Of a DNA stretch of 64,000 nucleotides, positions 1 to 10,712 are shown piece after piece. This DNA comes from Isoetes taiwanensis (Eukaryota > Streptophyta > Lycopodiopsida > Isoetales > Isoetaceae): assembly GCA_021234155.1 (NCBI GenBank), contig JAJEKV010000019.1, positions 3,570,356-3,634,355 on the forward strand. Direction: 5' to 3'. Within the stretch, counting starts at the first letter, position 1. Each line of letters starts with the position of its first letter. Under the pieces are notes generated by a model. That model ran no database searches, was not told the origin of the DNA, and saw nothing but the letters and a program-made list of their open reading frames with translations. Position numbers and translations under genes: made by a program.

Positions 1-858
1 CATTGTATGCCGTGAGATTAATTAATTAATTATTTTTTTTTTTTTTTTTTAGAATGAACGCTTTGTTTTGTGACGTGGTCACATAACCGCTCATTCTCTC
101 TTCCCTTTCATGGCCGTTCCTCTTTGTTAGCCTCCACTTTTCTCCGTGAAACGGGAGCGTTGCTTGCCTAATGATCCTGAGTGCTATTATTTATGAGAAT
201 GCCTTAAGCCATACCCTAAATTTGTGCAGCCTCAATGGTTTGCAGTAGGTTGGTCTTGGCGTGGCAAAGTTCGGGTTTCTTGGGTTAATTGGCTGCGGGC
301 AAAGCGGAGGTCTTTGAAACATTTTTCTGGATTTAATCGATTGTAGCAAAGCAAAGGATCTTTGAAGCGTTCTTTTTCTGAATTTATTTAATTCAATTGG
401 TCGTGGGCAAGCGAAGTCAACTGAAACAAAGGAGTTCTTGAAGCGCAAGGTAAAAATTACGGCGACCTCGGGTTTGAACAAGCTCCCTAGATTTGCAATG
501 TTCTCCGGCTTTAAATCTTACGTGTTTGTGTTTTCTATTTGCAATTGAAGCATAGGAGTCGCCGAATCAGTTGAAGGTCTGAAGGGTATCCATATTTTCT
601 TTTTTGACTCTGCAACCTACGCTTCAGAGAACTTTCAGAAATCTTAGCGGTGAAAATTATCACCGATTATGCTATGGAGGCATCTCTATGTGAGCGATGT
701 AATGAATGTTTGAAGGTAAACAGTTTCTAACTTATATTGTGTAAGTTAATAATCTTTTCTAGAACTTGAATGTCTGGGTATAACATGCATGTATAAAAGA
801 ATGTAAGAAGCTAGGGAAGTAATCTTTGACTACCTTGCAGGCAAAGTTTAATTGGAGA
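1..858. other. Left flank, no gene recognised
   Basis: This stretch holds a T-run at about 31-50 and AT-rich sequence. Short open frames on either strand show no family motif or codon bias I can recognise. It is the host DNA into which the chromovirus at 864 inserted. Confidence 0.5.
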
Positions 859-863
859 GCTTT

Positions 864-2526
864 TGTGACGTCCCCTACTCGTATACGGTGCACTCACCGT
901 ACACAAACAGGAGTTCATCCCCCATACCAGCTCCATGCTAATACAGGGCCCCTCCACATGACACCGCAACCGTGGACGGGTTCCAGTGGGAAGAGTGGAA
1001 GGGTCATTGCACCCCGCCTCCCTCGGGGCCTACCTAGCTGCTTGGGGCGTAAACATACATGTCAAGTAGCACATACATCAACATCATATGACCATCACGA
1101 AGGATGGTCCTCCACATATCTGCATAGACAAAGATCAAGATCGCGACATAGGAAATCCTACCCAAGGCTCGGACTCAAGGGATGACCGGCGGCTTGGGTC
1201 TCCGTGAGTTCATTGCGGGGCAAATTCATGGCAATGGATTTGGTCGGCATATGAACATAGCTTAGGTTGTCCACTCCATCCGCCCTCCAGTTGCACACTT
1301 TGCGAGTGGTGCGAAAAGTGTCGGGACGGACCGTAGCCCGCACGGATGCATAGCCAAGAGGGCTACTCCCGGTTCATCTTCCTGGGCCCGATGGGGCAGG
1401 TAGGGATCACTCCCTCCAGAGATCTACATGCCGACTCAAGGTGGCTAGAGGGCCACGCCGTGATTCGGACCGAACCCATCGGAAGGTGAACACCACCCCG
1501 GGTGTCGAGCCCATGCCTTGACGCTAGGTGGCAAGCCATTGGGCCTAGCCACAATGGTTCCCGTTAGGCCTTACACACTGAGGAGGAACCGTTCATGAGT
1601 CGGGACATGAACCTCCTTCTCGCGGTCACGGCCCCTTCACCCACATCCGGTGTGGCTCTTGTGCGGTAGAATCTACTGATTGTGCTAGAGAGGCTACTCT
1701 AGGAGCATCAACTACAAAGCTTTAGGTCTCTACCCCCCTTCCCAATACAAGGAGTTCATAGAGATACATCATCCATATACATCACAGAAGAACTAAAGAA
1801 CAAGATCTAACCTACAACATAGAGTTAGGTTCTTTTTAGTTAGAATCGCTATCTAGAGATCGGATGGCCAATCTAATAGGCTAACCCTCTTGATTCAATG
1901 ACTAAAATAGGGTTTAGACTATCTAATTGGCCAAATACCTGATCCTTGAGGGGCTCCTCCTGACCTGAGCTCGACCATCCTGCTGAAACGCTCGAATCTA
2001 GAGAAACTAAGGATGCAACTCTCCTAGCTCGAGTGCGGGATGCGGTTTTTTGGGCATTGAGGCAGCCAAAACATAGTCTGAAAAGCCCTAAAATCGAAAA
2101 TTGGGCTAGTTAGGGTTTCCTACTCTATATAGACAAGGGAGTTGGCTAGGGTTTCCAATTATCCCCTTTTTGTCATGTGGGATAATTGGAACATGGGCCC
2201 ACTTGCCTTTAAGGGCTAGGTGGCCAAATGTGCACACATGGAAATGTGTGCCCACATTAATGTGTACCTTGGAAAAGGTGCACATTAATTGCACCTATGG
2301 GTGTGGCCCACTTGGCATGAAGTGTCCACTTGGAAATGTGTGCCCACATTAATGTGTACATTGGAAAATGTGCACATTAATAGTTGCACATATTTCTGGC
2401 AAGTTGCCCCCTAGGGCTACTCACCTGGCTACACGCTAAGCGTACACGTCCAACCGGGGTGTGCGGCGTGTGACGCAGGCAGTCGGTATATGTCACGGGG
2501 CCAGATAATCGCGTTTGGGCGTCACA
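864..2526 (-). repeat. 3' LTR of the chromovirus
   Basis: This copy has TGTGACG/CGTCACA ends and matches 12583-14247 throughout. About 2050-2450 is almost identical to its partner, whereas short CpG-rich patches differ strongly. Inside it, two roughly 100-bp near-repeats (about 2240-2390) carry alternating 'gtgcacattaat' and 'cccacattaatgtg' words. The same short open frames occur in both LTRs and are not genes. Confidence 0.95.
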
Positions 2527-2539
2527 TTCTCCCCACCTT
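2527..2539 (-). promoter_or_regulatory. Polypurine tract
   Basis: On the minus strand AAGGTGGGGAGAA directly precedes the TGTGACG start of the 3' LTR. This is the expected position and composition for the plus-strand primer of an LTR retrotransposon. Confidence 0.8.
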
Positions 2540-3404
2540 GAAATGATCTTTGTCGTCCAAAGATCGCGGGTCTCCCCACCTTGGGATCAACGACACTGCA
2601 ACAACTTGATACATCGATCGCTACTATAATTCCTACACATTTATTAAAATTACCTTAAGGTAATATTTTTATGACATTATCACATTGTTGTATTATAACA
2701 TAACTTATCAATTCACAACATTACTAACAGATTACTCCAAAATTCACTTAACATTACAATTAAGTTTATCAAATTTTAGAATTAACGTCCGAGATACTCT
2801 TCATTCCTTGCAACACCTTCCAACAAAATTGTGTTGCAAGTCTTCGTAGCCCGACCTCCTTGCCCTCCGGAGCGCTCTATTGGCCTGTAGTGTCGATTAA
2901 TTACATTAGTACCATTTAATTATTAATAAAATTTTGGTTATATGGTGACCACCCCCACCTATCTATATGGATGCATGGCTAATCTCCGCCAGTAGGAAGA
3001 GGGTGAATCTTCCATTATGGCCGTGGAGACAACGCTGCCCTATATGCCTATATGCCGCTCATGCCTACACCTCTAGTTGCCCGGGCGTGGAGGATATCCT
3101 TCTCGCCGTGGAAGGATAGGATAGATTCCTCCTATCAAAGCATATATGGGGCTAAAGGTGCTTTCCCTATCAATGCATTCCTCCATGACCTCCTTTCTCT
3201 CGAGGTCGCCTACTTAGATGGGGACAGTAGTAGACTTTCTAATCTACCTTCCACTGTAGCCAGCTTTTAAACGCTGGTCATGCCTACATTGACATTACAC
3301 CGCGCCCTAGAGATCACCGTAGTGGTCCCATCATCGAAACCACGCATGCGACCCATACAAGCATAGGTTGCATCGTAGATTAATCTTACTACACAAGAAT
3401 TAAC
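2540..3404 (-). other. 3' untranslated part of the chromovirus
   Basis: This is about 0.85 kb between the end of the chromodomain frame and the polypurine tract. No domain is recognised on either strand. Its middle is AT-rich (about 2620-2780) and the rest is mixed. Confidence 0.5.
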
Positions 3405-3660
3405 CTACACAAATCGACATGCCCGAGGCCAATTTCTTAGGAGATGACCTTGCCCGCCCCATTGCTCCATAAAGCGTGGATACTGCTTTACTAAATCTTT
3501 CTTAAGTACCCACGTCGCGTCTTCCAGCGGTAAGTGTTTCCACTTGACCAAATAATGGAGGAATTTCTGATCTCCTCGTTTTCTTGAAAGCTTTATCAAG
3601 AATCAATTTCGGAACTATCTCCGGCTGCTCCTCCGTCATTTCCAACAACGCTATTAATCC
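3405..3660 (-). pseudogene. Integrase C-terminal chromodomain
   Basis: The minus-strand frame at 3599-3405 contains LVKWKHLPLEDATWV, the core of a chromodomain (aromatic residues around V-K-W-K-x-L/Y-P-x-E-D-x-T-W). It sits last in the pol order, as in chromoviruses, where this module reads histone marks and steers integration into heterochromatin. A tail of about 25 residues follows before the stop. The frame linking it to the integrase core is broken between about 3660 and 4070. Confidence 0.85.
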
Positions 3661-4067
3661 AAGACTTCATCCGGATTTGGAGTATGCTTCTTCAACAAAC
3701 TCACGTGGAAGACCTTATGAATCTTTAGGTGTCTTTGGCAAATCTAGCTTGTAGGATTGATTACCTACTCTCTTGACTATTCCGAAGGTCCAGCCCACCT
3801 TGGAGCAAGCTTCTTGCAATTGCCGATCCCGAGCTTCACCTGCTTCACCTTGATCTTTTGAGCCAAACATCATCTCCAACTTTGAACTCCCTTATCGTTC
3901 GATGCTTGTCTACGATGCTCTTCCTCGACGACTTCTTTAACGCTAGCGGATACCCTCGAACCTCTTCCAAAAGCTGCTGCATATCCGCCAACATCTGGCT
4001 GCGAAACTTCCACTTTTGACACGGGGTTGTGCCAAGTGTGCGGAGTTAAATCGATAGCCGTAATTGA

Positions 4068-4723
4068 TCATAAACGGCGACATTTGGGATGATTCTGCTT
4101 GGTGCTATTGTATGCAAACTCCACCAAGTGAATAAATTCTTCCCACATACTTTGCTTGTTCCGGACATAGTTTCGTAGCATGTCCTCTAAAATCCTCGTT
4201 GGTCCGCTCTCCGGCCGGCCATCCGTCGAGGATGATATGCCGTGCTCATGGATAGCTTCATGCGGATTGTCGCAAAGAGGTCTTGCCAAAAAGGCTCATG
4301 AACCGGATCCCATGGGAGATGATCTCCCTTGGCATGCCATGAAGCACTCAAGATCTCTTTGGTGAAGAGCTTTCTTTGTATCCATAGCTGTATCGTGGTC
4401 CCGCAAGGCACAAAATGTGCCATCTTAGACAATTTGTCGACCACTACCATCAAGGCATCCTTCCCTCTTCTAGCGTCCTTGGGAGTCCCGTGATGAAGTC
4501 CATGCCGATTACCTCCCACTTAGCGTTTGGCACCGCTAATGGCTCTAATGCCCCGGAATTGAAGTCGCTCCGCCCCGTCGTCTGGCGGCATAGCCGACAT
4601 TCCTTGATGTAGCGAGCTATTTGCTTCTTCATTCCTGGCCAATAATAGTTGTCTGCTGCGACCTTTGAAATATGTTTTCATGAATCCCGCATGGCCGGCT
4701 ATTGGGCTGTTGCAGCGTGTCAT
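4068..4723 (-). pseudogene. Integrase zinc-binding and catalytic core, frame-broken
   Basis: Overlapping minus-strand frames give the pieces of one integrase: the CxxC half of the HHCC zinc finger (CRLCRQ near 4580), then WEVIGMDFITGLP with the first catalytic Asp, then DALMVVVDKLSKMAHFVP, then MSTAYHP, and finally FAYNSTKQNHP. The order is correct but the frame changes several times. The expected second Asp segment near 4290-4330 is garbled. In the family this enzyme inserts the cDNA into host chromatin; this copy would not be expected to work as assembled. Confidence 0.85.
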
Positions 4724-4917
4724 GGAGGATCAACTTCCTTACACCCGATGATTCGCACGCACAACTTGTTCTTATGGTATAACAGGTTGCCTTCCTTCTT
4801 ATAATGCTTGAAGGCCTCTCGCTCTCTTTATCTGTTCTAGCTTCCTTAGAAAGGCTTGCCCATACTTCCCGAAATCCACATCCGTTGGCAAAGGACTCTT
4901 CAATCCTCTTACCAAAA

Positions 4918-5445
4918 TCATTTTGGATATCGCCGAAATTTGCGTTTGCAATGCACTCTAGTTTGTCGGGGATGCCTTGAAAGCGCATCCGCTACCACAT
5001 TGAGCTTCCCTGGCTTGTAGACTATATCAAAGTCGTACTCTTCAAGGAACTCCATCCACCTTCTCTGCCTCAGGTTGAGGTGTGGTTGCGTGAATACATA
5101 TTGGAGGCTCTGGTGGTCTGTATCCAACTGGAACTTCCTTCCCAAAAGGTAGTGCCTCCATATTCTTAATGCCCTGACAACTGCAAGCAATTCCTGATCG
5201 TGCGTGGGGTAGCGGCGTCAAGCATCGTTCATCTTCCTGGAATCATACGCTACCACACGCTCTTCTTGCATAAGCACTGCACCTGTAGCTATCTTACTCG
5301 CGTCTGTTGCTACAAGCTTATCTTTTTCCGGGTCCGGCAGGGTTAGGACTGGGGCTGTTGTTAAAGCTTCCTTCAACAATTCAAACCCTGCTTGGGCTTT
5401 CTTGTGCCAATGTTCTGCCCAATCTTTCACTTTCTCAAGCGTCAA
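4918..5445 (-). pseudogene. RNase H domain of pol
   Basis: Two adjacent minus-strand frames hold LVATDASKIATGAVLMQE (first catalytic Asp in TDAS), then [15 protein letters not shown], then [14 protein letters not shown] with the TDHQSL motif, and [15 protein letters not shown] at the end. This is the Ty3/gypsy RNase H, which removes RNA from the RNA-DNA hybrid in reverse transcription. A frame break near 5190-5220 separates the two halves. Confidence 0.88.
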
Positions 5446-6059
5446 GTACGATTGGCGGGGCTGCTATCTTGGCAAAGTTCTTCACTGAACTTCTGTAGTA
5501 CCACTGCTAGGCCGAGGAAACCGACTTCATGCACATTCTTGGCGCCGACCCTTTGAATCAACTGCTTCAATCTTGGCGGGTCCGTTGAGATGCCTTGCCG
5601 AGAGATCACATGACCAAGGTATTCCACCTTCTCTGTTGCGAAGTGGCACTTCGACAACTTGGCGTACAACTGGTGCCTCTTCAACTTCTCTAGCACTCTT
5701 CTCAAGTGTTGTACGTGCTCTTCAAGGGATCTGCTATACACCAAAATGTCATCAAAGAAAACAATCACAAAGGTGTCCAGGAACTCTCACGAAGATATCG
5801 TTCATGAGCCTCATGAACGCTATGGGGCATTTGATAAGCCGAAAGGCATTACCGTGAACTCATAATGCCCATACCGCGTTCTGAAGGCGGTCTTATGAAT
5901 ATCTTCTTCCTTTATCCTGATCTGATGATAACCTGACCTTAAGTCGATTTTGGAGAAGATCTTTGCACCTTGAAGGCGATCCATCAAGTCGTGCGATCTT
6001 GGAAGCGCATATTTGTTCTTAATGGTGTGCTTGTTCAAGCGCCTATAGTCTATGCACAT
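5442..6059 (-). pseudogene. Reverse transcriptase domain of pol
   Basis: The minus strand reads [20 protein letters not shown], then [15 protein letters not shown], then [21 protein letters not shown], a frame break near 5770-5820, then VFFDDILVYS, which is the [YF]xDD active-site box (here FFDD), and later KLSKCHFATEKVEYLGH. These are the standard Ty3/gypsy RT blocks in order. A degenerate second copy of this family is fused to Root_cap fragments at 20103 and 23958. Confidence 0.92.
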
Positions 6060-6737
6060 CCTTAGACTACCATCCTTCTTCTTAACAAAGAGAATGGGCG
6101 CCCAAATGGCGTAAACACTAGGTCTAATAAAACCTAGGTCAAGCAGCTCCTGAATCGCTTCTTTAGCTCCGACAATTCTGCGTTGTCATTCTATATGGAG
6201 CCTTGCTCGTTGGCTTTGTTCGGCTCGAGTGCAATCTCGCACTCAACTCCCCTGTATGGAGGGGCCGCTTGATCTCATCCGGAAAGAGATCATGGAATTC
6301 CGTGATCGGTTTAGCTACTTGCTTCGGCAACTTCTTTGAGCACCTTGTCTTCTTTGCTTCCTTCCGATTCGAATTTCGCTAATCTCAAGCTTGAAGATGT
6401 ATGCCACCTGCCGCTCTTGATGCACTTGAGCAGCCGTTTAGAAGACATACACCGCATGATGGGAACAACTTCCTTTTATTATCTCAATGATCTTGCCGTC
6501 GGGCGTTGGGAAGGTCACTTTCCCCGCTTTCCACGGTCGATAATGGCCCCCGGCTTTGCCCAAGGTACTCCATTCCTATGATCAAGTCAGACTTGCCAAT
6601 GCCCATTACTTGCCCCCATCCGGATATTAATCCCTGGCAAGTCGATGTCGGTTAATTCTCTTGCCCATGCGTCTGCGCCTTTATTGCACCACTTGCTAAG
6701 ACAACGGGTCTTGGCTTTGACTTTAGCGGCTTCAACT

Positions 6738-6959
6738 TCAACATTTGAACCATTCGGGGGATGCAAAGTTATGGCTGCTTCTCGAGTCTATCAAGACTAT
6801 GAAGGACTTGGCCTTGGCCTTCCCTACCGTGGAAATTACCTTATAATCGGCTCTCGCTTGCTTGCTCAGATCTATTGCGGCAAAGATATGACACTCACCC
6901 CGAATGTAGTCGCGGGCCTCTTCGCCGTCGTCGTCGGACGGGGCATCCCAATCTCCCAA
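6738..6959 (-). pseudogene. Aspartic protease domain
   Basis: The minus-strand frame contains FIVLIDSRSSHNFASPEW, matching the retroviral-type protease motif LIDSGSSHNF except that the DSG glycine is Arg. The Gly-to-Arg change in the catalytic triad would be expected to disable the enzyme. The codon lies in a CpG-containing context (ctcgag), so a consensus error is possible. It lies between gag and RT, as expected. Confidence 0.8.
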
Positions 6960-6977
6960 CTCCGCTTAGAGTTGCAC

Positions 6978-9431
6978 TCATGGCGAGGGGCGGTTTTTTG
7001 TCCTATGGCTCGGCTGGAAGCACACGAAACACAGTTGCTTTTCTATGCACTCGCCTCTTTTCCTTGGGCATTGCCTGCAAAAAGGATCGCCTTTGCTTTG
7101 GAGTATTTTGACCCCTCCGCTTGTCCTTGAAGGACACCGCTTCTTTCTCCTCTTTGTTTCCCCGGTTCCCACCATATGGGGCTCTAGCCGGACTGGGGCC
7201 GGCCGCCTGGGGCTATAGCTTCTGTCGCCTTGCCTTTATCCCGAAGTCTTGCCGCCGCCCGCTTATTCGAGGTCTCGACCCTGCAAGCTTATCGCCTTGG
7301 ATTCCGCTCGATCTTTGTCCTAGGGTTTATTGCCCTCACAAGCTTTGGGATCTCCTCATTCACCCCCTCAATATAGCTTTCATTGCATGCTTTCTCTCTA
7401 ACCCGGCACATCTGACCTTAGCCTCATGAATTCCTCGTATATTTACGGACTGATTTGTTGCCTTGCCGCAACTCAGAAAACCTTCTTTGCATCATCTTTG
7501 GACTTATGTTCCCTTGGGGCGTAATAAACGAAGAAGGCTTTTGCAAACTTCTTGAACTTACAAGCATCCCCGCCAAGCGTGTGCCTTTGCATAACCCTTC
7601 CACCAAATCCGTGCGGCTCCTTTCAAGTTGGCTGTTGCAACTCTGCCTTTGTCTTTTATCTTTCATGCTATAAGCGTTCCAGGTACTTCGCTCATTTAGT
7701 CCAGCCATGCCTCTGCTTCCAATCGACCCTGTTCTCCTCTCGAGAACATTCCGATTCGGGCCTTCCATACATTGCCCGGTCGCGGAATCTACCTTCTTAC
7801 GGTAGTCGAGGCCACAGTGTCTCTTTTGTCGATCCATCACGGGGTGTTCCTCCTGTCTTCCATCACGTTCGTTTCGAGCTTTTGTTCTTCCTCTTCCTGA
7901 AGTCGGAATTAGAGTACGAGCTTGAGTCGGAAGATTAGGGCTGGAGGATCTCCTTCTCTTGCTCCTCTTCTTGTCTTTTCCTGCCCCTCCGAAAGCTGAT
8001 GCTTGCGGCAAGCTGGCGTTGCCCACCGAACCCACTCACCTTTGGCGGGGACGGTAATGCCTTTATCTGCTCCAGGTCCGTCCTCATCACGGGCTATCTC
8101 CTCCTCTGGGGTCATGGGTTCCATATCCTCAAATAGGTTCCTTTTAGGGGGTGGTGCGGGTGGGGTTTGCTCTTCTATAAGATCTCGCGGTTTGTCGTTC
8201 CCTGGCGTTTAGGCCTCTAGCTGCATGCACAAGCAATTCATGGTTATATGATTAGTTCCTTTGTTCTCTTGCATTGATTATGCTTGTTGGTATAATTGTG
8301 GGGCAAAAATACATCAGCAAAACATTTAAAATGCAATAGGATTTATATTCATATATCATATAATATTTTAGATACAAAAAGTCTCAGGGATCAAGAGTCG
8401 ACTAGTCTTGAAATCGCCGGTAAGGCGGGTTGTCCTCGAGAAACTTCTTTACTTGGGCTGTACCTACCTTGTACTTCCCAAGTTCGATATATCCCTTCTT
8501 TGTTCCCCCCGGATGGCGGATGCTAGCTCTTCCACCCGTCTATGGGAGGTATGAGCTGGCAGCACGCCAACCTACCTTGTCGAAGGTGGGTATGCTGAAG
8601 TCGAAAGATGCTTAAAGGCTGTTTTTCGCTTCACTAAAATGACATGGTCCACCTTTTACGATAGGCGTGCGTGCATGCCAAATCCCGAAAGTGCTATCCG
8701 CCACACTTCCTCTTCGCGTGGGCTGAAGCGCTTGTGAAATATTATTACTCTACCGGGATGCGTTAGGGCGGAAGGTAATATTTGAGTGCTCGCTCCCGTA
8801 CTCTCCTCCGCGTGCCTGAGGTGCCCACATTGCCTTGATGCATCTTGGTCCACGGTACTTGAACTAATTCCTTGTAATCTTGAAGAAGCGTTAGGTACAC
8901 TTGTCGGGTTTGTGGCTCTCCCTTGGAATTTTGCTATCTGTTCTTGTGAGGAAGAAGACTCCCCTTGCAAGTACTCTTGTTGTCTTTCCCCTTATTCCCA
9001 TCTGCTCTCAAGTGCTATAAACTCCTCCTCAGGTAGGAAGTTCCTCGACATCATACCTCTCGATAGTGCCGTAAGCTTCCATGTCCGAGATGGTGTGTCT
9101 GTGTAAGTAGTGCCTCTCGTATTTTAATGGGAAAATCTTCCGTTTCTTGGTCGATGAAGTCTTCTAGATCCGGCTGTTGCCGTAGGAGGTGAAGGAGTTC
9201 ATCGACGCGGTAGCCTCGGCCCCTGCATTGGGGAGGTTTTGATGTCATTTAGCGGCAAGAATTCTGTCGCCGACTATGACTGGTGCTAGACTTGTTATTC
9301 CCGGCCCGATTGGTTGTGCAATCCCTCGGGGTGGTCTGTCGGCCCGAGCGGGTGATGTCTTGTTTCCGCTTCCGGCGTTCCTCCTCCGGGTCCACCTCTA
9401 TGTCATCCTCGCTTTCCTGCCGAGTCTTCAC
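6978..9431 (-). pseudogene. Gag region with CCHC knuckle
   Basis: A series of minus-strand frames makes up gag. At 9431-9249 is a charged segment with DPEEERRKRKQD. It is followed by 9248-9051, 8970-8656 and 8124-7424, the last of which ends in a capsid-like ELRQGNKSV block (family pattern LxQGxxSVxEY). At 7175-6978 is a zinc knuckle CFVCFQPSHRTKNRP, a CCHC motif in which the final Cys is Arg. Gag would form the particle and package the RNA. At least five frame changes separate the parts. The N-terminal boundary is uncertain; 9431-8656 could be a separate protein. Confidence 0.7.
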
Positions 9432-9556
9432 TCTCTTGGATGCTTACGCTATGGTCTCTTCATTATTCAAAAGCGGGGCGTTTCGTCCATTCTGCTGCGT
9501 CCAAGGGTGTGACTTCTAGCGGCTGAATTGATGGTTCACCTATTACGGTTTACGCC

Positions 9557-9933
9557 CTATATACTAGATATAGCGCTAAGGAATTGTGTGTTGTAGGAGA
9601 AGAAGACTTTGCCATTGCTTGTTAGGGTCATGTAGGTTGGTAAGCGGTTGGTTACGTTCCTCAATGCCTTGGCAATATTGGGTACATGATGAGGGTCTGT
9701 TTGCAATGCGGTCCTTGGTACAAAGTACCCTATGCATGGCGGTATCTTACGTAAGCTAGGGACAACTTTCTCTTGGAATTCCTGCGGGACTTGTCTGGCG
9801 AGTAAAAGGATTGGAGTTGGGGGGTTCTTTGAAAGGTCAAATTCTTTTTGAAATACTTGGAATACTATATTGACATCTACTTCCGTTGATGTGGGGGGCG
9901 CTTATACCAACTGATGAAGGCTTCTGTAGCCAT
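9557..9933 (-). pseudogene. Accessory ORF of unknown function between histone-like gene and gag
   Basis: From an ATG at 9933 the minus strand reads MATEAFISWYKR. After one single-base frame change near 9895 it stays open for about 113 codons to a TAG at 9557, including NPPTPILLLARQVPQEFQ and PHHVPNIAKALRNVTNRLP. Composition looks like real protein. I do not recognise a family. It lies on the same strand as gag-pol and upstream of it, so it could be the true gag N-terminus or a separate accessory protein. Confidence 0.5.
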
Positions 9934-10236
9934 GGCGAAGAGCGTGCTGCCGATGTTAAACGGAACTAGGAGCGCCTGACTAAGCTGAAAGATCGCCTCA
10001 ATTGCAGGAGCAGTTCTGTGGTTGAGGCTTGGGGGTTATGCGGGGATATATATAGGGAATTTATGCCCTAAAATTTTTAGGGTTTCTAAAACTCCTGACA
10101 TTTGGGATGAGGCTAATGTTTCTTGGTTAATTTGAGGCTCGAAGTGGCTTGCCTATAGTCTTAGGGTTCTAATGCAACAAATTTTGGTCGATTTGGGTAT
10201 GTCTAGCTCAAGTTATGAACTTGGGAAGAGGAGGGT

Positions 10237-10306
10237 GACTCTAAGAGTCTTGGCGGGAGGGGTGTTAGGTTGGGACCTAACTAGGCTCTGGCGCACTCTT
10301 GGAGTC
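10237..10306. repeat. Hairpin repeat copy 4 (downstream of the histone-like gene)
   Basis: This is a 70-bp imperfect palindrome starting GACTCTAAGAG and ending GCGCACTCTTGGAGTC, with an inner palindrome GTTAGGT-tggg-ACCTAAC. It is the most diverged of four copies (left arm AGAGTCTTGGCG instead of AGAGTGCGCG). In element orientation it lies just after the histone-like stop codon. Confidence 0.85.
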
Positions 10307-10448
10307 ATTGGTGAAATTACTCCAATTGTTCCAAAATTAATACTGTGCCTAATGAATATACAATCTTAAACAACTATATATTTTATTATTCAAAATTTTA
10401 TACATCGGATATGATCCTGTTAGTTACAAAAAATTAATTTCCCTTCTA

Positions 10449-10712
10449 TTAGTCCCTCCGCTTGATGTACTTAGCCAGTCTCATATCCTTTGGCTGAAGG
10501 GTGACTCTCTTTCCATGGAGAGTGCATGCTAATGAATCTTCAAAGTGTTGTACCACCTCCATCTCTGCTGCTTCTTGTAAAGCGAGTAACATGTCGTTGG
10601 TTACTCGCTTGTTGGGGTCGAACTCCCACAAGATTTCTCGGACAAACCTCTGGAATGCTGCCCTCGGGATGAGGAATCCGTAGCTCCTTTGGAAGTGCTT
10701 GATTTCCCGCAA
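10449..10712 (-). CDS. Histone H3 fold domain, intact 87 codons
   Basis: The frame from TTG 10712 (in context L of SLREI) to stop 10449 aligns without gaps to the H3 core. It covers the alpha-N segment LREIKHFQRSYGFLIPRAAF, alpha-1 FQRFVREI, loop 1, alpha-2 LALQEAAEMEVVQHFEDSLAC, and KRVTLQPKDMRLAKYI. Residues HFQ and LIP-A-F in alpha-N recall plant CENH3 rather than H3.1/H3.3. Loop 1 has the canonical H3 length, without the extra residues usual in CENH3. The upstream bases read VS(L) after a one-base shift, matching H3 'VALREI'. This is the only long uninterrupted block in the extra region. Confidence 0.92.
   Translation of the reverse strand: MREIKHFQRSYGFLIPRAAFQRFVREILWEFDPNKRVTNDMLLALQEAAEMEVVQHFEDSLACTLHGKRVTLQPKDMRLAKYIKRRD

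Noticed and set aside
2106-2352. Similar open frames of about 60 codons on both strands, repeated at 13828-14074
   Set aside because: They lie in both LTRs and reflect tandem repeats inside the LTR, not genes.
6645-7130. 161-codon plus-strand frame
   Set aside because: It lies opposite the protease and zinc-knuckle part of gag-pol, and has no motif.
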